In this document: positions 7,285 through 13,328 of the stretch, piece by piece
Layout: the number at the start of each line of letters is the position of its first letter
How positions within the stretch are numbered: position 1 is the stretch's first letter
Source: JAICMB01 sp035295125
GTDB lineage: Bacteria; Acidobacteriota; Terriglobia; Bryobacterales; Bryobacteraceae
Assembly (NCBI GenBank): GCA_035295125.1
Contig: DATGJP010000071.1
Coordinates: 1 to 15,704 of the forward strand
Reading direction: 5' to 3'
DNA length: 15,704 nucleotides
The notes under the pieces: generated by a model
Told to the model about the DNA's origin: nothing
The model's database searches: none
The model's input: the letters and a program-made list of their open reading frames with translations, nothing else
Program-made: the position numbers and the translations under genes

Positions 7285-8231
7285 CAACAACATACATGAA
7301 AAGGATTCGAGGCCACGCCTGGACCATCGCCTCCGGCCTGCGAGCCTCCTTGTGCCGCCCGGGAACTTCCGGTGCGCGACGCATGTCCATTCCAGTTCTC
7401 GATCCGTATGCCGGCCCCGTCCACATTGGCGGCCTGTTTTTCGATGTCCCGGACTCCGACGGCCTGGTGGTTGTGGTCCACGGGTTGGGGGGCAAAGCGG
7501 CGAGTAACTACGGTCTTGCCGCGGCCCGTGCGGCAAATGCTTCCGGCCTGGCATGCTTCTGTATCGGCCTGCGGGGAACCGATGGCTCCGGCGACGATCT
7601 CTACCACGGAGGCTTGACCGAGGACCTCTGGCTGGCATTGCAGAATGCTCAATTCGCGCGTTTTCGAAGGGTCTATCTGCTCGGCTTCTCGGTTGGAGGA
7701 CACCTGGCAATCAAGGCGGCGTTGGATCGGGTGGATGAGCGGGTTCGCGCGGTGGCGGCAGTTTGTCCACCGCTGGATTTGGGTGTGGCGACCGCAGTTT
7801 TGGACAGCCAATGGCTATATCGGCGCCATATCTTTTCGACTTTGAATCGCGATTACGGGGCCGTCGCCAACCGGCTCGATTTTATGCCCTCGGCGGAGAC
7901 AGTGCAGGCGGCCAAAACCTGCCGCGAACGCGATGCCCTTACCGTCGTGCCACGATTCGGCTTTCGTGATGTCGACGAATACTATGAGTCGGAGAGCGTT
8001 TCGCGACGCATCCACGAGTTGGAAACACCCACACTGATGGTCGCCAATCATTCCGATCCCCTGATCCCAATCGACACAATCCTGCCGGCGATCCGGCGCG
8101 CCTCCCGTGCGCTGCGAGTGTGTTGGGTGAATGAGGGCGGCCACTTGACGTTCCCGGGAAACCTGGACCTCAACTTAGGTGGCCCCTTGGGAATCGCACC
8201 GCAGGTCATCACGTGGCTTGCCAGTCAGTAA
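7281..8231 (+). CDS. Alpha/beta hydrolase, YheT/EMB8-like
   Basis: 316 residues. The ATG at 7281 overlaps the thiolase stop (ATGA) and AGGA lies at 7273-7276; later in-frame ATGs (codons 6 and 35) are possible starts, and the fold itself begins after residue 35. Seen: oxyanion region VVHGLGG (65-71), the YheT-like GLRGTDGSGDDLYHGGLTED (96-115), nucleophile elbow GFSVGG (S137), acid in NHSDPLIP (D259) and base in NEGGHLTFP (H288). The triad is complete. COG0429 proteins are poorly characterised esterases, some linked to lipid or acyl-thioester metabolism. In this operon it could release the finished acyl chain from the ACP or from CoA, or transfer it to an acceptor. This is inference from position only. 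Confidence 0.85.
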   Translation: MTTTYMKRIRGHAWTIASGLRASLCRPGTSGARRMSIPVLDPYAGPVHIGGLFFDVPDSDGLVVVVHGLGGKAASNYGLAAARAANASGLACFCIGLRGTDGSGDDLYHGGLTEDLWLALQNAQFARFRRVYLLGFSVGGHLAIKAALDRVDERVRAVAAVCPPLDLGVATAVLDSQWLYRRHIFSTLNRDYGAVANRLDFMPSAETVQAAKTCRERDALTVVPRFGFRDVDEYYESESVSRRIHELETPTLMVANHSDPLIPIDTILPAIRRASRALRVCWVNEGGHLTFPGNLDLNLGGPLGIAPQVITWLASQ

Positions 8232-8254
8232 TCGATTTCAGAAACGAGGATCAC

Positions 8255-9517
8255 GTGCAACCAACCAATATCAAAAGTGCCCGACCTTACCAAGCAGGTG
8301 CGAAAACCGCCCTGGAGAGGGTGCTTGCGACGCTGAGCCGTAGCCTGCCCGAAGGCATGGCCTTCGATTTTCAAATGCCGGGTGGCAGCCCAGTTCGTGT
8401 CGGCCACGGCAACCCGGCGTTTCTCATCGCGGCCCGCAATCAGACGGCCGTCAATGCGATTCGCTCCTTCGACGAAGTGCGGATTGGGGAGGCCTACCTC
8501 AATGGTGACCTCGATATCGAGGGGGACCTCGTGGCGGCGCTCGATCTGCGGAACAGCCTGAGCGATCGTCATCTGCTGGCATATCTCTGGTCCACCTTCG
8601 GACAGAAGCTGTTTTATGGCCAGGCAAATCGCGATGAGAAGTGGATCAGCGAGCACTACGATGCATCGCCGGAGTTCTATCTCGCTTTTCTGGACCCGAA
8701 ATACCGATGCTATTCTCACGGCTACTACGCCAACGACGACGAACCGCTGGAATCCGCCATTGAACGCAAGCTCGAAACCGCCATGGCCAACTGCGGAATC
8801 GGACCCGGGTCGCGCGTTCTGGATATCGGCGCGGGATGGGGCGCATTTACCCAGTTCGCTGGGGAGCGCGGCGCCCAGGTCACGTCGCTGACCATCTCGG
8901 CCGAGTCGGAAGCGTATGTGAAGGAGCTGATCACCCGCCGCAGTCTTAATTGCCAGGTGGTCCGGCAACACTTCCTTGAATACAAATCCGAGGAACCATA
9001 CGACGCGATTGTGAATCTTGGGGTGACCGAGCACCTGCCCGACTATCGCGCGTCGCTCGTGCAATACGACCGCCTCCTGAAGCCCGGCGGGCGCGTTTAC
9101 CTGGACGCCTGCGCTTCGCGAACGAAGTATCCGTTCTCTACTTTCGTGCTGAAGTACGTGTGGCCGGGAAACGCCACTCCGATGCACCTCCCTGGCTACA
9201 TGGAGGCGGTTGCGGAAACCGCATTCGAGACCGTCATGATTCAAAACGACCGGCGGAGCTACCTGCTCACGACGAAGGCGTGGGCGGAGAATCTCGACCG
9301 CAATCGCGACGTGCTGGTGGCCCTTTTCGGAGAAAGTTTATACCGCCGGTTCCGGATCTACTTATGGGGTTGCGTGCATTGCTTCTCGAGCGATGTCGTG
9401 ACGGCCTATCGCTGGATGCTGGAGAAACCGCGCGGCTCCGGGAGGACCGGATTGACACGATCCACCCCAGCCAAGATGTTTAGAAGCATGCGGCGAGCGT
9501 TCGGCTCGGGGAAATGA
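8255..9517 (+). CDS. Cyclopropane-fatty-acyl-phospholipid synthase-like methyltransferase
   Basis: 420 residues from GTG 8255, chosen because GAGGA (8246-8250) precedes it; the frame is open to a GTG at 8213 inside the hydrolase gene, so a longer start is possible. The domain order is that of full CFA synthases: an N-terminal acyl/lipid-binding domain with IGEAYLNGDLDIEGD (77-91), then SEHYDASPEFY (132-142), YSHGYY (153-158), SAM motif VLDIGAGWGA (188-197), GVTEHLPDY (256-264), LLKPGGRVYLD (274-284) and SYLLTTKAW (335-343). The enzymes methylate a cis double bond of an acyl chain using SAM. The family cysteine in YSCAYW is histidine here (H155); the glutamate before H (E259) and the late tyrosine (Y336) are kept. 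It closes the operon and acts with the desaturase that would create the double bond. Product could be cyclopropane or methyl-branched. Confidence 0.87.
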   Translation: MQPTNIKSARPYQAGAKTALERVLATLSRSLPEGMAFDFQMPGGSPVRVGHGNPAFLIAARNQTAVNAIRSFDEVRIGEAYLNGDLDIEGDLVAALDLRNSLSDRHLLAYLWSTFGQKLFYGQANRDEKWISEHYDASPEFYLAFLDPKYRCYSHGYYANDDEPLESAIERKLETAMANCGIGPGSRVLDIGAGWGAFTQFAGERGAQVTSLTISAESEAYVKELITRRSLNCQVVRQHFLEYKSEEPYDAIVNLGVTEHLPDYRASLVQYDRLLKPGGRVYLDACASRTKYPFSTFVLKYVWPGNATPMHLPGYMEAVAETAFETVMIQNDRRSYLLTTKAWAENLDRNRDVLVALFGESLYRRFRIYLWGCVHCFSSDVVTAYRWMLEKPRGSGRTGLTRSTPAKMFRSMRRAFGSGK

Positions 9518-9519
9518 GC

Positions 9520-10383
9520 TCACTCGCCGAGAACGCGTTCGATTTGCCGCGCCAGTTCGGCTTCGCTGAAGCGGAATGGCTTATACATACGTACGATTCC
9601 TCCGCGGTCAATGAGGACGAAAGTAGGTGTTGAACTTGCACCGTAATCGAGCATCGCCGCCTCGTTTACAGGATGGGAGACATCGTCGAGGCCATGGTAA
9701 GTCTCCTTCCACACGCGCTCGCGATCGGCGTCCTCTTGAGCAGGCGTTGGATTCTCGATGCCCTTGGCAAATCCCACCCTCCGCGTGATCGTCCGGATAG
9801 CGACGCTTGGATAGCGTTGGTGAATGCGGGCCAGAATCGCCGCCTGAGCGGCACAGTCGCCGCACCAGTGACCCCATAGAAAAAGAAGGACGACCTTGCC
9901 TTTATCCCCAGGTTCCAAATGCGGTGCTGGCTTGCCTTCCAGCGTGAGTAGGTTCAGATTCTTCTGAATCCGCGCATGCAGGTCGTAGGATGGCGACTTG
10001 GCCAACTCGGTATTCAACAGGGCTACCGCCTTGTCGCGAGCGCCTTGAGCCGCGAGCAGCCGCGCCTCGGCTTCGAACTGCGCACCTACCGCCGCAGTCA
10101 GGAAATTATCATCTTCCACACGCGTTGACTTGAGAAGATCTGCCGTGATGGTCTTCGTTTTCGTCAAGTAACGGGAAGCCAACGGATAGTCATGCAGATT
10201 CAGCGCGCCCCGGGCGAGCCACGATGTGGCGGCCGCGCACTCGGAATTTGGGCCATGGATGCGGCAAAATTCATCGGCGATTGCATCCGCACTGGTGAGG
10301 TCGCCCGCGGAAATCTTATTGCGAACCTCACTCACAACGGCGGCGGAAAGAGGCATTGTCAGGATCACGAGCCAGAAGCGCAT
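9520..10383 (-). CDS. Secreted TlpA/thioredoxin-like protein
   Basis: 287 residues. The ATG at 10383 has TAGGAA just upstream on the minus strand. The N-terminus MRFWLVILTMPLSAAVVS is a short signal peptide. Residues 20-150 are helical, with alanine-rich repeats (GALNLHDYPLASRYL, LLAAQGARDKAVALLNTEL) resembling TPR-like helices. Residues 150-287 are a thioredoxin fold of the TlpA/AhpC-TSA type: GKPAPHLEPGDKGKVVLLFLW, active site WCGDC (C174, C177), and STPTFVLID with the cis-proline P253, then a C-terminal helix. Expected role: extracytoplasmic disulfide exchange, partner unknown. The stop codon lies only two bases from the stop of the CFA-like gene on the other strand, so it is a separate transcription unit converging on the lipid operon. 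Confidence 0.86.
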   Translation of the reverse strand: MRFWLVILTMPLSAAVVSEVRNKISAGDLTSADAIADEFCRIHGPNSECAAATSWLARGALNLHDYPLASRYLTKTKTITADLLKSTRVEDDNFLTAAVGAQFEAEARLLAAQGARDKAVALLNTELAKSPSYDLHARIQKNLNLLTLEGKPAPHLEPGDKGKVVLLFLWGHWCGDCAAQAAILARIHQRYPSVAIRTITRRVGFAKGIENPTPAQEDADRERVWKETYHGLDDVSHPVNEAAMLDYGASSTPTFVLIDRGGIVRMYKPFRFSEAELARQIERVLGE

Positions 10384-10476
10384 ACGTTCCTAATTGCCAT
10401 CCAATGGCGTTCAGGATACGAGCCGCGTGTTTCTTTCGTTCCCGGAGCTACGATGGTCGAAAGAGAATAACGTCGA

Positions 10477-11247
10477 GTGCTCCTGTGTTCCGTTAGGGAC
10501 TGTCATCTTAACCTGGCCCGTGGGGATCGGCGGCTGGTGTGTCCGCGTGGCCATTCTTTCGACATCGCGCGCAGTGGATATATCAACCTTCTCCAGCCTC
10601 AGGAGCGGCGCGCCAGGCGGCCAGGCGATACCGCGGACGCTATCGCTGCCCGCCGGCGTCTGCACGAACTGGGCGTGACGGCTCCCCTTCGGGACGCGAT
10701 TGCCGAAGCTTGCGGCGCCGAGCGATCCGACATTGTTCTAGACGCGGGGTGCGGCGAGGGATTCTATCTCGGCTCGCTCCAGCAGGAAATCGGGTTCAGC
10801 GGCCATGGGGTCGACATCTCAGCGGGCGCGATCGAAGCGGCGGCGCGGCGTTACCCAGCGTGTGAGTGGGTGGTGGCCAATGCCGATCGGTTTGTCCCGT
10901 ATGCCGACCGGTCGTTTTCAATTGTTCTGTCGATTACGGCTCGAATGAATTCGAGTGAGTTCCGCCGGGTTCTGGGGGACGACGGAAAGCTTCTCGTTGC
11001 GATTCCCGCGCCCGACGATCTCATCGAATTGCGTGGGGCCGGACGCGAACGGGTTACCCGGACGGTGGAGAATTTTACAGGCGGGTTCACGCTCGTCAAG
11101 CAAATCCGCGTCAGCACTCAGGCGGACCTTGACGCGGAGGCCGTTCGCGACGTTCTGCTCTCGATTTACCGGCCGATCCAACAAAAGGAGCCGGAGGCCA
11201 TGCGCATTACGTTCAGCCTGGATTTACTTCTGTTTCGACCCGCATAA
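10477..11247 (+). CDS. rlmA: RlmA-type 23S rRNA (guanine-N1) methyltransferase
   Basis: 256 residues, GTG start with AAGAGAA at 10461-10467. The N-terminus is a zinc-finger-like module: C4, C9, C22 and H26 (VCPRGHSFD), followed by IARSGYINLLQPQERR and RRPGDTADAIAARRRLHELG, the RlmA signature joining the zinc finger to the catalytic domain. The SAM-binding motif is VLDAGCGEGFY (87-97). E. coli RlmA methylates G745 in helix 35 of 23S rRNA; related enzymes modify G748. The first cysteine pair is C-x4-C instead of the C-x2-C of E. coli RlmA, which I believe also occurs in other bacterial members. The last 24 bases overlap the 3' end of the opposite-strand gene. Confidence 0.85.
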   Translation: MLLCSVRDCHLNLARGDRRLVCPRGHSFDIARSGYINLLQPQERRARRPGDTADAIAARRRLHELGVTAPLRDAIAEACGAERSDIVLDAGCGEGFYLGSLQQEIGFSGHGVDISAGAIEAAARRYPACEWVVANADRFVPYADRSFSIVLSITARMNSSEFRRVLGDDGKLLVAIPAPDDLIELRGAGRERVTRTVENFTGGFTLVKQIRVSTQADLDAEAVRDVLLSIYRPIQQKEPEAMRITFSLDLLLFRPA

Positions 11248-12414
11248 CCCCAACGCCGTGCGCGCCCGTTTCCGCATCATGGATTCGAAGGACTGGCGCG
11301 ACACATCGATCAGCTTGCGTGTCTCAGCGCCGCGCAGCAGGCGTTGTGCGGCATTCGGCATGCGGCCGGACGCACGTTCGAACAAGCCGGGCGATGCGGA
11401 ACGCATCCCGGCAATGGCGCGATAATACCCCTGCTGGCCTTCGACCTTCTCGCACCCAGTGACGAGAGCCGTCAAAACCTCATGGCTTTCTTCCAACCGG
11501 GCGACCGTGCTTCCCCAGTCGTCGAAGAACGGTCCCAGCGGCAGCAGCGTGGCGGGCGAGCGGCGCAAGGCCTTGACGGGTCGGAGCGGGTAATGCCGGT
11601 GCCCCTCGCTCGAGATTCCGCTTTGCTGGTAGATGCGGACCGCGTGGGTAAAGCGGCCGCGCGCCGACAGATGCTCCATCAGCGGCGCGGTCAAGGCGTT
11701 CTTCTTCCAGAAGCCCATGCCTTGCGTCAGGTCGCCCCGATTGTGGGCCAGCGTCATAGAGAGCCGCAACAGGTCGAGTTCCGCGTCCCGTTCGGCTGCG
11801 ACCTCCTCGAAAACCGCCTGTTCGCGATCGATTTCAGCTTCGATTGCGGATTGCGCTTCGTCCGCGGCCTCGGTGTCGCCCAGTTCGATAAATCGACCAA
11901 GACCGCCCGCAATCGCGCTCCAATGTTCGCCATTGTGGCCGCTGACGCCTCGCACCGAACGGGTAGAGATGCCTTCTTCCGTCCAGGCCCGCGCGGCGAG
12001 AGCCACCCCGAGCATCGGGCGAAGGGCTTCAGCGTCTCGTGATTCGTGCCATAGGATGCCTCGGATTTTTGTGTCAACATCGGTCGGGACGAATGTGGCG
12101 ACGGTGGCGTGATGACACGCGAGACAGAGTGCGAAATAGTCCTGGAGCTGTTCCTCGGGCGTGTTGCCCGGCTTCAACATATTGCGCCAGTTGCCGAGGA
12201 TTCGAAGAAAACCGTCGGTTGACTGCGCCAGGTGGACGAGGCGCCCGGGCTCCGCTCGAGACATCCGCGATTCCAGAAACGGCGCAGTGCTATGCACTTG
12301 CGCGATGAGGGTCTCCGGGGAAATCCACTGCGACCAGGCGAAGAAAGGGCGATCGTCGACTAGTTTGGACAAATCCCAGTATGCCGTAACATAAAAAACC
12401 CGGCTCGCTGTCAC
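11224..12414 (-). CDS. Hypothetical protein, not recognised
   Basis: 396 residues read from a GTG at 12414; no clear Shine-Dalgarno sequence, so the start may be further in. No signal peptide or membrane segment. The protein looks mostly helical and soluble, with an acidic stretch at roughly 180-215 (LGDTEAADEAQSAIEAEIDREQAVFEEV, in part) that could form a coiled coil. A single CxxCH (CLACH, 97-101) is present but without export signal. The C-terminus is basic (RKRARTALGLCGSKQK). The only bases for calling it real are its length, the low-complexity-free sequence and the lack of a better frame on the other strand. It converges on rlmA with a 24-base overlap and starts 42 bases from the divergent gene at 12457. 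Function unknown. Confidence 0.6.
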   Translation of the reverse strand: MTASRVFYVTAYWDLSKLVDDRPFFAWSQWISPETLIAQVHSTAPFLESRMSRAEPGRLVHLAQSTDGFLRILGNWRNMLKPGNTPEEQLQDYFALCLACHHATVATFVPTDVDTKIRGILWHESRDAEALRPMLGVALAARAWTEEGISTRSVRGVSGHNGEHWSAIAGGLGRFIELGDTEAADEAQSAIEAEIDREQAVFEEVAAERDAELDLLRLSMTLAHNRGDLTQGMGFWKKNALTAPLMEHLSARGRFTHAVRIYQQSGISSEGHRHYPLRPVKALRRSPATLLPLGPFFDDWGSTVARLEESHEVLTALVTGCEKVEGQQGYYRAIAGMRSASPGLFERASGRMPNAAQRLLRGAETRKLIDVSRQSFESMMRKRARTALGLCGSKQK

Positions 12415-12456
12415 GTTTTCTGTACAACGAACTACTATGCTCCAGACGCTTTAGGG

Positions 12457-13317
12457 ATGGAGGTCCGGAGCCTGATCGCGGTCACAATTCAGTCGCTCTT
12501 ATTTGTAGTCCCCTCTTTATTTCTGGCGGGCTTCTTAGTGTTCCACCTGGCCCGGCTCATCCTCTGGGTCGTCAGGGGAGGGGCACTCGTCAGGGTGCCA
12601 TGGCGTACGGATGGACTCCCGGTGTTCTCTCCAATGGCCCATCATGGCCGCACACGTGATCCCGCTGGACTTTCGGTCCCAAAGCACCATTGCTGCGCGA
12701 TCGTTTTGTGGAAGCGCCCGCTGGACGTTGGGCTTTGGCCGGTACTAGCCGATGCCATCACTGGTTTCACGGGAATTTGGGCCATAACGCTGGACTGCTC
12801 GCTTGAGGGGCGGGGCGGACGAACGGTCATTACCTCGGGCGAACACGCACTCCGGCGGCGCGTTGTAAGCGGACCACATTATGCACCCTGGAATGCATGC
12901 CGAGGGTCGGCGATCGCACGGATTGAGATCGACAGGGTCATAGACGGCAGCCGCCTTCTTGCCGACCTGCGGAACATAATTGCCGATACTACGGTCCGTC
13001 ACAAAGGCATCGCCGATGCATTCTCATATTTCACGGGCTCGACGCGCGCGGATCGGGTTAACTGCTCGAGCCTTATCGCGCAAGGCATTTGCAGGCAGCC
13101 GGTGAGTCCACTGGCACGGGCCCTGGCCGAAGCGCTCCGTCAAAGATTCACGTATGGAGATGTGACGCCGGCGGACATCGCACGGGCCGCCGCAATTCTC
13201 CAGTTGCCGGTGAACGACGTTCCGTTTGAACGTATAAAGACTATTCCGATTCTCCCGCGCCGCACAGTTGCAGGTACTGAAGGCTCAAACCGGGCGCCAA
13301 TCTCTTTTCACTCATAA
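12457..13317 (+). CDS. Membrane-anchored protein, possible YiiX-like permuted papain domain
   Basis: 286 residues. Start ATG 12457 has only AGGG directly before it, so initiation is weak or the start is elsewhere. Residues 8-37 form a hydrophobic helix (LIAVTIQSLLFVVPSLFLAG onwards), an N-terminal membrane anchor. The rest resembles circularly permuted NlpC/P60 (YiiX/C92) domains: DAITGFTGIWAITLD (99-113) at the place of the family's 'tgs-wSHaaiyl', and NCSSLIAQGI (202-211) followed by VTPADIARAA (236-245), which matches the cysteine motif and the downstream TP-D-A pattern. C203 would be the nucleophile. The usual histidine is tryptophan (W108), so activity is doubtful. It precedes the FG-GAP protein gene by 11 bases and is probably co-transcribed with it. 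The fold call is tentative; I recognise it from motif order only. Confidence 0.55.
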   Translation: MEVRSLIAVTIQSLLFVVPSLFLAGFLVFHLARLILWVVRGGALVRVPWRTDGLPVFSPMAHHGRTRDPAGLSVPKHHCCAIVLWKRPLDVGLWPVLADAITGFTGIWAITLDCSLEGRGGRTVITSGEHALRRRVVSGPHYAPWNACRGSAIARIEIDRVIDGSRLLADLRNIIADTTVRHKGIADAFSYFTGSTRADRVNCSSLIAQGICRQPVSPLARALAEALRQRFTYGDVTPADIARAAAILQLPVNDVPFERIKTIPILPRRTVAGTEGSNRAPISFHS

Positions 13318-13328
13318 GGAAGCTTAGT

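Noticed and set aside
4430..8231. Ole-type long-chain olefin cluster (OleA thiolase, OleB alpha/beta hydrolase, OleC AMP ligase)
   Set aside because: The thiolase is SCP2-like and not KAS III-like, the hydrolase has a Ser nucleophile (GFSVGG) and belongs to YheT and not the dehalogenase-like OleB, the ligase looks like a FAAL, and no OleD reductase is present.
12112..12126. CxxCH as a cytochrome c heme site in the 396-residue protein
   Set aside because: Single motif, no signal peptide, no distal Met context and no other redox feature.
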